Shown one piece after another: positions 15,319 through 24,372 of a DNA stretch of 46,428 nucleotides. The stretch spans positions 1 to 46,428 of the forward strand of contig JBDIVL010000032.1 in the NCBI GenBank assembly GCA_039794405.1, given 5' to 3'. The notes under the pieces are model-generated. The model ran no database searches. It saw only the letters and a list, made by a program, of their open reading frames with translations, and had not been told where the DNA came from. The DNA comes from JBDIVL01 sp039794405 (GTDB taxonomy: Bacteria > Planctomycetota > Brocadiia > Brocadiales > Brocadiaceae). Numbering within the stretch: position 1 is the first letter of the stretch; every line of letters begins with the position of its first letter. The translations under genes were made by a program, and so were the position numbers.

Positions 15319-16335
15319 ATGTTAAACAAATTAGAAGAAATTAAAAAAAACTTACAGAGTGACATTAAGGCGGTAATTACCCTGAAGGATGCAGAACAGC
15401 TTAAGGTCAAATATCTGGGAAGGAAGGGTATTATCGGCGATGTTATGAAGATTATTCCTGCATTACCGGAAGAGCAACGTGCCCCATTTGGGCAGCAAAT
15501 CAATTCTTTAAAGGCAAGTATTACTCACGAGATAGAAGATATTATAAAAAAGTTGTCTGCAGGAGAGATTCAAAAATTTAAAAGCGAAATGTTTGATGTA
15601 ACGCTGCCGGGTAAACATACCTCTATAGGGAAAAGACATCCTCTTACTCAAACGATTAGTGATATCAGGGAGGTTTTTGCACGACTGGGATTTGATGTTG
15701 CTTATGGTCCTGAAGTAGAGTTAGAGTACTACAATTTTGAAGCGTTAAATATTCCTACCGATCATCCCTCACGGACCGATTTTGATACTTTTTATATAAA
15801 AAACGACGTGCTTTTAAGAAGTCAGACGTCTACTGTTCAAATCCGTATCATGGAAAAACAAAAGCCTCCTATTCGCATTATTGCCCCGGGTAGGGTATAC
15901 AGACCTGATACCGTTGATGCCCGACACTCATTTATGTTTCATCAAGTAGAAGGTCTGCTTGTGGATGAAGGGATAAGTTTTGCCGACCTGAAAGGTGTAC
16001 TGAATCAATTTATTAAGACCTATTTTGGCCAGGACGTTCAAATGCGTTTTCGTCCGTCCTTTTTTCCTTTTACTGAGCCAAGTGCTGAGGTAGACATTTC
16101 ATGTTCTCTTTGTGGAGGAAAGGGATGCAGTGTATGTTCTTATAGTGGGTGGGTTGAGATATTAGGGGCCGGAATGGTTGATCCTAATGTGTTTAGATAT
16201 GTGCATTACGATGCAGAAAGGTATGCTGGTTTTGCATTTGGAATGGGTGTCGAGCGAATTACCATGCTCAAGTATGGTATCTCAGATATTAGACTCTTTT
16301 ACGAAAATGATATACGTTTTTTATCTCAATTTTAA
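15319..16335 (+). CDS. pheS: Phenylalanyl-tRNA synthetase alpha subunit
   Basis: The catalytic subunit (338 residues) of the heterotetrameric synthetase that charges tRNA-Phe. An N-terminal coiled coil (about 1-85) is followed by the class II core: TSIGKRHPLTQT, FEALNIPTDHPSRTDFDTFY, LRSQTSTVQIR, HSFMFHQVEGLLVD, and at the end GMGVERITMLKYGISDIR. A CSLCGGKGCSVCSYSG cysteine cluster sits near residues 258-273, larger than in most homologs. ATG 15319 fits the family; no Shine-Dalgarno is present, since the leader is a terminator-like hairpin. The stop codon touches the pheT start with no gap. Confidence 0.95.
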   Translation: MLNKLEEIKKNLQSDIKAVITLKDAEQLKVKYLGRKGIIGDVMKIIPALPEEQRAPFGQQINSLKASITHEIEDIIKKLSAGEIQKFKSEMFDVTLPGKHTSIGKRHPLTQTISDIREVFARLGFDVAYGPEVELEYYNFEALNIPTDHPSRTDFDTFYIKNDVLLRSQTSTVQIRIMEKQKPPIRIIAPGRVYRPDTVDARHSFMFHQVEGLLVDEGISFADLKGVLNQFIKTYFGQDVQMRFRPSFFPFTEPSAEVDISCSLCGGKGCSVCSYSGWVEILGAGMVDPNVFRYVHYDAERYAGFAFGMGVERITMLKYGISDIRLFYENDIRFLSQF

Positions 16336-18339
16336 ATGAAGATTAGTTACAACTGGTTGAAAGAATATGTACATTTTTACCTGTCTCCGCAGGAGCTTGC
16401 TGATAGGTTAACGAGCGTGGGTCTTGTGGTTGCAGGCATCCAATCTGTAGAGGATGACTTTTGCCTTGAGGTAGAAGTTACTTCCAATCGTCCTGATTGT
16501 CTTGGGATTATAGGTATTGCACGTGAAGTTGCGGCAGCGGCGGGCGGTACCCTGCACCTTCCAGAAATACATTTTCAAGACACAAATTCAGAAATAAAAA
16601 ACTTTATCGATATCGCTGTTGAGGAACCGATGTTATGCCCTCATTATACGGCTAGGATTGTTAGACACGTGATGGTAGAACCATCTCCTGAATGGATGCA
16701 AAAGAGGTTAAAATGTATGGGGCTTCGACCAGTAAACAACATTGTGGATGTTACGAATTATGTGATGATAGAGACCGGGCAACCTATCCATGCTTTTGAT
16801 CTCGATAAGATTTCAGACCAGAGGATAATTGTAAGAAAGGCCAGTAACGGGGAAGAAATAGTAGTCATCAACGGGGCAAGGCGGGTACTTTTTCCTGACA
16901 TGCTCGTTATTGCAGACGGCAAGAGGCCCATTGCTATCGCTGGGATTATGGGGGGGAAAGAAACAGAAGTTTCAGAGTCTACAAGAAATATCCTTCTTGA
17001 GTGTGCACAGTTTGATCCAGGGCGGGTGCGGCGTACTTCAAAAGTATTGGGCATCGCATCAGATTCCTCATATCGGTTCGAAAGGGGTATCGACCCTGAA
17101 GCTATAAACTATGTATCACAAAGGGCCATAAAACTCATGAAAGAATGTGCAGATGGAGAAATTATTGATGGTATTATCGATGTACGATCTGGAAGGTTTA
17201 TGCCAAGAAGAGTTACCCTCCGTATTGAACAACTTCATAAAGTTATGGGGGTAGAAATAGAAAAAGCCGAAGCTGTTGATATATTGAAAAGACTTCAATT
17301 CCATATCCTCAGCGATGGAGGTACCTTTGTTCATGTTGAGGTGCCGAGTTTTCGTGGTGATATTTATCGAGAAATCGACTTGATTGAAGAGGTGGCTAGG
17401 ATTTATGGATATCATAATATTCCAACGAGAACCTCTATCTGTATCCGTGGTAGCACAAAGAGCAAGTGTGAGATCGTGGAAGACTCTATCCTTCAGTTTT
17501 TAAACGGTCTTGGGTTTTATGAGGTAAAAACCTTTAGTATCGTTGACACTTCAGCCTTGCAGGCAATAAACCTGTGGTCTGATAAAGAAAGTATCGATAT
17601 TGCTAACCCATTAAGACAGGAAGAGAGCCGATTACGGACATGTTTACTCCCCAATCTTATCCGTAGTAAAATATACAACATGCACCACGGTGTTGAACGA
17701 GTAAAGATCTTTGAGATTTCTAAAGTCTATCTTGCCGGCGATAAACTGCCACAAGAAAAGACATGCCTGTCGTTCATTGCGGATGGAGATTTTTATAGTA
17801 CAAAGGGAATAGTTGAATCGCTGTTACTAAGTTTGGGTATCTTTTCAAAGTGTGAGTGGAAACTATTTCATGAGCCTAAATTGTTTCATGAAGAAAGGAC
17901 AGCGGTAATTTTCCTTGATAATAAAGTATTGGGATATCTCGGAGAGGCAAGCAAAGAATTAAGATTTAAGACATTATCTTGTTTGTTGGAATTAGATATG
18001 GACCTCTTAATTGAAAAGTCGAATTTTAGCAAAAAATATCAAAATCTGCCGCAGTATCCGCCTGTTTTGCGTGACCTTGCTATCATTGTTGATGAAGAGG
18101 TAACATGGGCATCCATCGAAAGATGTATTATTGATACAAAGGTTCTTTCATTAAAGGAAATCAATTTCTTTGATATATATCGAGGCAAACAGATCCCGAC
18201 AGGGAAAAAAAGTGTTGCTTTTAACTTGTTTTTTCAAGCCGATGATCGGACGTTAAGAAGTGAAGATGTCGACATTTTCCAGCGGGATATCATGGATAAC
18301 CTTCAGAAAACTCTTGGTGCCGAATTACGAAAACTTTGA
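16336..18339 (+). CDS. pheT: Phenylalanyl-tRNA synthetase beta subunit, short form
   Basis: A 667-residue beta subunit. The N-terminus MKISYNWLKEYVHFYLSPQE is typical, but after about residue 40 it runs directly into CLEVEVTSNRPDCLGIIGIAREV. The EMAP/tRNA-binding OB domain that usually separates these blocks (roughly 110 residues) is absent, explaining the difference from the ~790-800 of E. coli. The B3/B4 editing region (MIETGQPIHAFDLDKI, GGKETEVSE), the B5 domain and the C-terminal anticodon-binding ferredoxin-like domain (YPPVLRDLAIIVDE to the end) are present. It starts directly at the pheS stop codon, so translation is coupled. Confidence 0.95.
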   Translation: MKISYNWLKEYVHFYLSPQELADRLTSVGLVVAGIQSVEDDFCLEVEVTSNRPDCLGIIGIAREVAAAAGGTLHLPEIHFQDTNSEIKNFIDIAVEEPMLCPHYTARIVRHVMVEPSPEWMQKRLKCMGLRPVNNIVDVTNYVMIETGQPIHAFDLDKISDQRIIVRKASNGEEIVVINGARRVLFPDMLVIADGKRPIAIAGIMGGKETEVSESTRNILLECAQFDPGRVRRTSKVLGIASDSSYRFERGIDPEAINYVSQRAIKLMKECADGEIIDGIIDVRSGRFMPRRVTLRIEQLHKVMGVEIEKAEAVDILKRLQFHILSDGGTFVHVEVPSFRGDIYREIDLIEEVARIYGYHNIPTRTSICIRGSTKSKCEIVEDSILQFLNGLGFYEVKTFSIVDTSALQAINLWSDKESIDIANPLRQEESRLRTCLLPNLIRSKIYNMHHGVERVKIFEISKVYLAGDKLPQEKTCLSFIADGDFYSTKGIVESLLLSLGIFSKCEWKLFHEPKLFHEERTAVIFLDNKVLGYLGEASKELRFKTLSCLLELDMDLLIEKSNFSKKYQNLPQYPPVLRDLAIIVDEEVTWASIERCIIDTKVLSLKEINFFDIYRGKQIPTGKKSVAFNLFFQADDRTLRSEDVDIFQRDIMDNLQKTLGAELRKL

Positions 18340-18481
18340 GATAGTTGTTGGTAGTTATTTATTATTATGTTATTATTAGTTATGGCTTGGGTTGTTTGTG
18401 CTGAGATACAGAAATGTTTGCTTACTAAAACTGTATTCTGACTTCTGTTCTTTGTATTCTGAAGGCGATAATTTGTAATTT

Positions 18482-18988
18482 TCAATATTGTTCGTCAATA
18501 CACATCAAAATACTACAAACGGTTTTTGCGTCTTTGATCACCCCTTTCCTTATCATCTCAAATGCATCGTGCAGTTTCATTTGCACAATACCTTTAATTG
18601 ATTCATCCTCCTGGTAATTTGGTTGAGTCTTTACGAGATTCGTTGCTTTAAATAGGTGCATAATCTCGCTCAGGATGCCTGGTGAGGGATAAAGAATCAT
18701 TAAAGGTTCAAGGGTGCCGGCCTTATAACCAATCTCTTCTTCCAGTTCACGTCCTCCACAGGTGTAGAATGTCTCATCCTTATCAAGTGTACCAGCGGGA
18801 ATTTCGTAAATAGTTTCTTTAATAGCATGCCTATATTGTTGGATGAGAATGATCTCGTCTTCTGAAATAAAAGGAATAATGGCCGCTGAGCCAGGGTGTT
18901 CAACCGTTTCCCTCATCACTTTTTTCCCATCATCAAGGAGGATTTCATCCTTTCTGACAAGTATTTTTTTCCCAGTATAAATAATCAT
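18482..18988 (-). CDS. Nudix hydrolase, ADP-ribose pyrophosphatase-like
   Basis: A 168-residue protein with a full Nudix box G-x5-E-x7-REU-x-EE-x-GU, read as GTLDKDETFYTCGGRELEEE plus IG (about residues 66-87). It binds Mg and cleaves nucleoside diphosphates linked to another moiety. The sequence before it, IILIQQYRHAIKETIYEIPAG, is the pattern of ADP-ribose pyrophosphatases. The exact substrate is inferred from that block only. It is the gene following the secretion cluster on the minus strand, separated by 106 bases of low-complexity spacer, and probably has an independent role. Confidence 0.88.
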   Translation of the reverse strand: MIIYTGKKILVRKDEILLDDGKKVMRETVEHPGSAAIIPFISEDEIILIQQYRHAIKETIYEIPAGTLDKDETFYTCGGRELEEEIGYKAGTLEPLMILYPSPGILSEIMHLFKATNLVKTQPNYQEDESIKGIVQMKLHDAFEMIRKGVIKDAKTVCSILMCIDEQY

Positions 18989-19094
18989 AAAAACTCCTTT
19001 TAAGTTATAGCTGTCAGTATTCAGTACTTGCTTGTCACACTAACAACTATGAATAACTGCTCCTAACAAACTAATCACTATCAACTGTATTTCA

Positions 19095-21944
19095 TTACCA
19101 TTCCGTTACCCACCGGAAATATCGTATCTTAATAGGTGTGGCAGATCGGTCAACAATGGCTACTAATTTCTTTTCTGCAAAGGTCCGTGATGCATTACTG
19201 TTGACGATACGGGCGGTAACATATACAGCAAACACATTCGTATGGGTCGTTATAAGGTTTGAAATAGATGTGAAAATAAGATCTTTTTCATCTTTCTCAT
19301 CAATAAATCCATCATCATCATTATCAACGTTATCTGTTCCAAAGTAATCTATTCCTGGTACATTTGCTAATGCTCCAATTGTTGTGAAGGGACGTGCATT
19401 TATGATATTATTTATCAGAGAATTTCCTGTCAATGTGCTCCATGTGCCTAAAGAAGTATTGGTACATGTGCCTGGTAAGGCTGCCAGCACAGTGGAAGTT
19501 GCTGTATTAATATTGATGCGTCCTGGTATTTGAATTTCAGGCCCGTCAATATCTCCTAATTGGTTGCCGGTATCGGTGCCTATGGCACCATCTGCATCAT
19601 CATCGATGGTATCGTCTTTTGGATCAATGATAGTAAAATATTCAGAGACAAGAGTTGCCGTACCACTGGTAAGATTCAATTTTGCATTATCAACGGTACT
19701 ACTTCCTGTTACATTATAAATAGGATCTTTTGTATAAGGAGATTGGGTTCCATATCCTATTGTTAGCAGGTTTCCTAATTCACCTAAAGAAATCATCTCT
19801 ATATTTGCTACTTTGAGTTGTTTCTTTTCATTGTATGGAAGTACATTATTATACTGATAATTTACTAATCCTAATGTATGGTTAGATGTGGTAGCCGTAC
19901 CCCAGTTATTAGACTTTTCTATGAGCGGGTTTTTCCTTTCTCCAGTTGATGCTCTTACATTTAAAGAACCATTACATTTGATTTTATTTAAAATGTCTAT
20001 AATTTCTTGTGTATCTGCTATAATCTTGTTTTCAACGGTATCATCAATTTGTTGATTATTATTAGTTGCATTTATAAGTGAATTTAATTCAGATATTGCA
20101 TTGTCAATCCCGCTAGCTCCAGGGTCCCAAGAAACAACATAGACATTTGGTCCTATTGCAGATACATGAGTGGTAAGTTGATTAAGGGCGTTATTACCAG
20201 ATTGTGTTGATGTATGCTCATATGCAACTGTTCCTAAAACACCATCCCATTCACCTTCACCCGATCTATTAAGTAATGATTGAAATGCTTCCGTTTCTTG
20301 TTGAGTATTACCTGGAGCATGTGTTTTATCGTAAAGGTAAGCTATCAATTGATACAAAAGATATAACACATCTTCCCCTCGTATTTTATTGTAACTGGCT
20401 TCTGGTTCTGCCTCATCAAGGATTAAGTAACTTCCACTACCTAACGCTGATGAACTACCCATAAGGGTAATCGTAACTGCCTGTGGTATATTATCACTAT
20501 CGTAATCATATATATTGAATCCTGTAACAGTTTGTGTACCACTGAGCGATGGAAGGTTTCCTTGGTTACCTGGTTCATCATAACCTAAAATAACATGGTC
20601 TTGGGGCTGCATGTTAAGACTTGCAGTATTAATTGTGTATGTCCCTATGGTAACAGTACCCGTTAACCAGTTACATCCGGGACTTCCTGTAGTATAGTAT
20701 TGTGTCTTTGTAACCTTCAATACTAAATCCATCGGAGAACCGTTTATGCTCATGGTACTGCTTCCAATAGTTACATTAAAGGGGTTATATAATTCAATGC
20801 GATGTTGACAAGGATAAGCGGAATAAGTGCCGTTATGGTATAATTCATTAATAAATGGGTGCGCTTCCAGACCATATTTAGTCGGTGTACCGTACATTGT
20901 AATATCATTATCCGTATCTATATAGTCTTTTATATGAACGGCAAGTTGTGTAGCTGTCCCCTCACTGAATCCAACTTTTTGTAATTGTGCTGTTATGCTG
21001 CCAGCCAGAGTTAAACTGTTCAATTTCAAACGGTAGTAATTGTTTTCATCCGGTAAAAGAAGGCTGATGATGCCATCATTGGTAATGATGGTATCGAATG
21101 AGTATGGGGTAAGAAAATTTCTCTTATTTTGAAATAAAGTTTCATTGTTAATGATTTTACGCAATCTCGATTGATAGGTTGAAGGGTTTGTCGTATATGT
21201 CCCAAAGCAAATATCTGCCGCATCGAGGGCATTAAAAGGCCGATCATCACTATCGCATGTTCGCGGGAGGAATTGGGATGCCATCGTTCCACTATTGCCA
21301 GGAATACCGTTAGGGCCGCACCGCGCAGTGTTTGTCCCAACGATAACATCTTTCGCAATGGTTATACTATTAAAGACATCTTGTAATCTTATATCATAGG
21401 TAGTTGCACCGGTGCCGTATGCAAAGGACGAGTTTGTCCCGACAATATTTCCTGTTGCGTTTACATTAATCCGTGATTCTCCGATATCTTCAATAAGGAT
21501 GGCATATTGTGCCCTCAACTTTCTATCCAGAGAAAAAGGGATATCGAGCCAGTTAGAATCGTTGGAACCATCACCATTATTATCAACGGTATTTTTATTA
21601 GCAGTAGCACTGCCGAATATCGTATCTCTTCCCGGACCCAGCCATTCCTCTGTATATGCATCATGATTTTCATCATAACCCATGGTTTCTGTACCAATGT
21701 AGCGATAATTGTTATTGTTATAAACTGTGGAATCGGTACCGTATTTATCCATCTTTAATACATAGATGGCGTATTCGAGTCCCGCATGCGCTGCCATTTC
21801 TACCTGTAGGCCATTGACGTAATTATTGGTAGCGTTGTAGTCTATACTGGTCAGGTTTATAAACGTCATACCCATGAGAGAAAGGGCAACCAGGATGACA
21901 GTTACTGCTATAATGACAAAACCAGCGTTCTTTTTTTTATCCAT
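19095..21944 (-). CDS. Outsized GspK-like minor pseudopilin
   Basis: 949 residues, about three times the usual GspK. The N-terminus MDKKKNAGFVIIAVTVILVALSLMG is a prepilin-type signal with a cleavable Gly-Phe and a single membrane helix lacking the Glu at +5, as in GspK. The C-terminal region has GRININTATSTVLAALPG and IGALANVPGI, the helix-hairpin-helix-like part of GspK, then FAVYVTARIV. Two Asp-rich stretches (DDTIDDDADG and DNVDNDDDGFID) look like calcium-binding loops. The middle 500 residues are Thr/Asn/Gly-rich and beta-like. As the tip of a pseudopilus it could contact substrates; the size suggests an enlarged surface. Follows the GspJ-like gene by about 190 bases. Confidence 0.75.
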   Translation of the reverse strand: MDKKKNAGFVIIAVTVILVALSLMGMTFINLTSIDYNATNNYVNGLQVEMAAHAGLEYAIYVLKMDKYGTDSTVYNNNNYRYIGTETMGYDENHDAYTEEWLGPGRDTIFGSATANKNTVDNNGDGSNDSNWLDIPFSLDRKLRAQYAILIEDIGESRINVNATGNIVGTNSSFAYGTGATTYDIRLQDVFNSITIAKDVIVGTNTARCGPNGIPGNSGTMASQFLPRTCDSDDRPFNALDAADICFGTYTTNPSTYQSRLRKIINNETLFQNKRNFLTPYSFDTIITNDGIISLLLPDENNYYRLKLNSLTLAGSITAQLQKVGFSEGTATQLAVHIKDYIDTDNDITMYGTPTKYGLEAHPFINELYHNGTYSAYPCQHRIELYNPFNVTIGSSTMSINGSPMDLVLKVTKTQYYTTGSPGCNWLTGTVTIGTYTINTASLNMQPQDHVILGYDEPGNQGNLPSLSGTQTVTGFNIYDYDSDNIPQAVTITLMGSSSALGSGSYLILDEAEPEASYNKIRGEDVLYLLYQLIAYLYDKTHAPGNTQQETEAFQSLLNRSGEGEWDGVLGTVAYEHTSTQSGNNALNQLTTHVSAIGPNVYVVSWDPGASGIDNAISELNSLINATNNNQQIDDTVENKIIADTQEIIDILNKIKCNGSLNVRASTGERKNPLIEKSNNWGTATTSNHTLGLVNYQYNNVLPYNEKKQLKVANIEMISLGELGNLLTIGYGTQSPYTKDPIYNVTGSSTVDNAKLNLTSGTATLVSEYFTIIDPKDDTIDDDADGAIGTDTGNQLGDIDGPEIQIPGRININTATSTVLAALPGTCTNTSLGTWSTLTGNSLINNIINARPFTTIGALANVPGIDYFGTDNVDNDDDGFIDEKDEKDLIFTSISNLITTHTNVFAVYVTARIVNSNASRTFAEKKLVAIVDRSATPIKIRYFRWVTEW

Positions 21945-22025
21945 GGTTATTTAAACATTAAATAATTTTTGGGTAGGGTACATTGCACGTGTCTCTTGTT
22001 TTGAATTTTCTAAACGTTTAAGGTT

Positions 22026-22049
22026 GGTTCAATCGAAGATGATTGAATC
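22026..22049. repeat. Intercistronic hairpin A
   Basis: GGTTCAATC (22026-22034) pairs with GATTGAATC (22041-22049) around a 6-base loop, with one G-T pair. It lies between two minus-strand prepilin-type genes and shares the core GGTTGGTT(C/T)AATCG with hairpin B at 23021. Possible RNA-stability element. The remaining bases of 21945-22135 show no gene. Confidence 0.5.
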
Positions 22050-22135
22050 AGCAGCTTGAGTTACGTTATTGCGTACTCTCATTGCATCAGCCCCCCTTCT
22101 CATAAAACATTGTCATCGTGGATCTAATTTTATGA

Positions 22136-22924
22136 TCAATTCTGACAAGGCAGCATGATTTCACTGGTAAAGGTACCTATTTCCAAGATTTTTTCGGTAT
22201 CTTTGCCAGATATATATCTGGTATTTGTACCATACATTTGTAATGTTATTCTTACCGTATCAGGCAGGTTACCTGTCCCTGTAGTTGTACCATTTATACT
22301 TAAGTCACCGGTACTGTTCCACGAAGTTACCCATGTGCTTTTTGTACTGTATTCAAGATTAAAGAAATTGGTATTTGCTGTAAGCTTATAATAGGTAGCA
22401 GAACCTGGCATGATACCAGATACAGTACCGTACACATAAGAAGTATCAAAATACTCGGCCCTCATTAATTCATCTGTATTATTTAAATAATACGTAACAA
22501 GGGTTGCTGGTGTGGATGAACCATTTGGCGCCAGGGTTAGAAAAAGGAGGATACTCGTATTTGTTGCAGGTGAAAGATCACTGGCACTTTGAGTTCCAAA
22601 AGAAACAAAAAAATCTCTATTGTCTTTTAAGACAGCACCCTTCAGGTCTCTGGAGATACTGTCCATGGCTATTCTTGCGTGTTGATACATCTGCAGTTTA
22701 TTATTGTAGAGGGAAAATACCCCTTTTGATTGGTAAAACATGACGTAGGCAACTCCCCATAGAATAATCATTAGTGCCATAACGATTAACAATTCTATTA
22801 AAGTAAAACCTCCCTGGTATTCTCCTGTCCATGGAGGTTTTCTCCTCTGTTCAGAATGGTGAATATCATCACTTCGGGCAGTGCGATATCGAAGATTCTG
22901 AAGTAAAATGCTGAAGGTTTTCAA
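22136..22924 (-). CDS. Prepilin-type protein (GspJ-like)
   Basis: 262 residues. The prepilin peptidase site is GGFTLIELLIVMALMIILW near residue 39: cleavage after Gly leaves Phe with Glu at +5 and a membrane helix. The leader of about 38 residues is long and has many Arg/His/Lys, so the true start may lie further in, though no closer start codon with a ribosome-binding site stands out. The body reads like GspJ (QMYQHARIAMDSISRDLKGAV). It would be a minor pseudopilin in the inner membrane/pseudopilus tip. It lies between two 190-base spacers with similar hairpins. Confidence 0.75.
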   Translation of the reverse strand: MKTFSILLQNLRYRTARSDDIHHSEQRRKPPWTGEYQGGFTLIELLIVMALMIILWGVAYVMFYQSKGVFSLYNNKLQMYQHARIAMDSISRDLKGAVLKDNRDFFVSFGTQSASDLSPATNTSILLFLTLAPNGSSTPATLVTYYLNNTDELMRAEYFDTSYVYGTVSGIMPGSATYYKLTANTNFFNLEYSTKSTWVTSWNSTGDLSINGTTTGTGNLPDTVRITLQMYGTNTRYISGKDTEKILEIGTFTSEIMLPCQN

Positions 22925-23020
22925 CCCAAAAAATCCTTATCAGTTAAGTTAAAGTGGTCTTAAGTACCTGAACACAAGTTTTGTACATTTTTCTTTATCA
23001 GTAGAAGACATCCCCTGGTT

Positions 23021-23044
23021 GGTTTAATCGTGAACGATTGAACC
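23021..23044. repeat. Intercistronic hairpin B
   Basis: GGTTTAATCGT (23021-23031) pairs with ACGATTGAACC (23034-23044): an 11-bp stem with a two-base loop and one G-T pair. It is the second copy of the hairpin seen at 22026-22049, again in a spacer between prepilin genes. The rest of 22925-23121 holds no gene. Confidence 0.5.
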
Positions 23045-23121
23045 GAAACCTTTTGCATGTTTCATATACCTAGCCTAACCAAAAATATAGAAGTTAAGAT
23101 TTTTCTATCCATTTTGAGACT

Positions 23122-23808
23122 TCATTTCTTGTGAGAAGTTAGCATGGTGTTATATTGTCCCACGATAGTATCGGTAATAAGATACGATGCAGATGTAGAT
23201 GTTGCATATTCATACGGTTGTTGTAATGTTACGCTGTTTGCTGTACTATCAACATTTGCTACCCGATACCAAATGTGATTCTCGGTATTGCAAATAAAAT
23301 TGTTTACTGAGATATTGCCGATATTTGATACGTTAGATATTGTTTGACTATTAAAGGAAAAATCCGCTGTACCGCTGGTTGCCGTGTAGTTTTTATAGAT
23401 AGCGGTTTGTTGTCTGAAGAGGTAGGTTTCTTCAATAGTTGTGGCTGTTCCATCATTACCTACCATATCGACAGGGACAACCGATGTACTCCATCCATAA
23501 TTGTCCGTTATCGTGACAGTACCGGTATTTATATCAGGAAAGAAGTAGCAAGTGGTCGATCCCGTTAATATACCAATAATATCCTGGATATTGAAGTCTG
23601 GGCTATTTGCATCGTCTGATGGATATTTATATGATGTATAAGCAAGGGGTATTTCAGCAGAAGTTGCACCTATGGTACTCTTCTCGATTCTGTATGTTTG
23701 ATATATTCCTACTGGAAACAATGCCATAACACCAAAGATACCAATTGCAAGCACAAGGATAGCTATAAGAATTTCAACAAGGGTAAATCCTGTTTTACGG
23801 TGTTCCAT
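23122..23808 (-). CDS. Prepilin-type protein (GspI/PilV-like)
   Basis: About 228 residues from ATG 23808. The start MEHRKTGFTLVEILIAILVL is a normal short prepilin leader with Gly-Phe cleavage, Glu at +5 and a membrane helix, then IGIFGVMALFPVGIYQTY, reminiscent of PilV/GspI. A longer frame begins at 23892 but would give a 35-residue leader and overlap the previous gene. The body is Thr/Ser-rich and beta-like with FPDINTGTVTITDNYG. Likely minor pseudopilin. It is the third prepilin-like gene in this minus-strand run; its precise family is not certain. Confidence 0.75.
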   Translation of the reverse strand: MEHRKTGFTLVEILIAILVLAIGIFGVMALFPVGIYQTYRIEKSTIGATSAEIPLAYTSYKYPSDDANSPDFNIQDIIGILTGSTTCYFFPDINTGTVTITDNYGWSTSVVPVDMVGNDGTATTIEETYLFRQQTAIYKNYTATSGTADFSFNSQTISNVSNIGNISVNNFICNTENHIWYRVANVDSTANSVTLQQPYEYATSTSASYLITDTIVGQYNTMLTSHKK

Positions 23809-23852
23809 AGTTAGTTTGTAAATACTGTTATGAGTTATAAGTAAGTTGTTAT

Positions 23853-24353
23853 TTATTTTTTTATCTGGCACGTGTTGCCGATTATTGTGCAACTGGCTGT
23901 TACTGGTGAACTTTTCGTTCTTGTTCTTTCATCAATTAAGGTGATTTTTGTATCTTGCGGGGCACTGCTATTATCAGTATTTGAAATACCACTGGGTTTA
24001 AAATAAATTGTTCGTGTTCCCGCGTTAAAGACATTACCGTTATATTCCCAAAATCTCACATATTTTGGAAGTCGATACAATTTTACGGTTTCGGTACCGT
24101 TAGATCCTTCTATTACAGATAGCGTACAGGGTGTGGGATTTTGTCCGGTATTGTAGTTAGCGTTTAATTCCAATTTGTAGGTGTCTCGTTTTGTTACCGC
24201 AAAGGTTTTTACAGAAAACACGCTGCTCTGCAATGTGTTGGTACCTTCATCAAGTCCTCCATGCAGAAAAATAGGAAGGATTATGCCAGTGAGTACACCG
24301 ATAATGGCCATTGCGATAATCAATTCAATCAGGGTAAACCCATAATTTTTCAT
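23853..24353 (-). CDS. Prepilin-type protein (GspG/GspH-like)
   Basis: 166 residues starting at MKNYGFTLIELIIAMAIIGV, a short leader, Gly-Phe cleavage site, Glu at +5 and a membrane helix; then LTGIILPIFLHGG. I chose ATG 24353 because the frame's earlier TTG (24386) lies inside the end of the GspF gene and would lengthen the leader. The length fits GspG or GspH; GspG's calcium-site ending is not evident, so GspH-like is as likely. It follows the GspF-like gene by 19 bases and precedes a second prepilin gene. It would be the pseudopilus subunit or its initiator. Confidence 0.78.
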   Translation of the reverse strand: MKNYGFTLIELIIAMAIIGVLTGIILPIFLHGGLDEGTNTLQSSVFSVKTFAVTKRDTYKLELNANYNTGQNPTPCTLSVIEGSNGTETVKLYRLPKYVRFWEYNGNVFNAGTRTIYFKPSGISNTDNSSAPQDTKITLIDERTRTKSSPVTASCTIIGNTCQIKK

Positions 24354-24372
24354 TTGGATACCTTGTGCGTAC

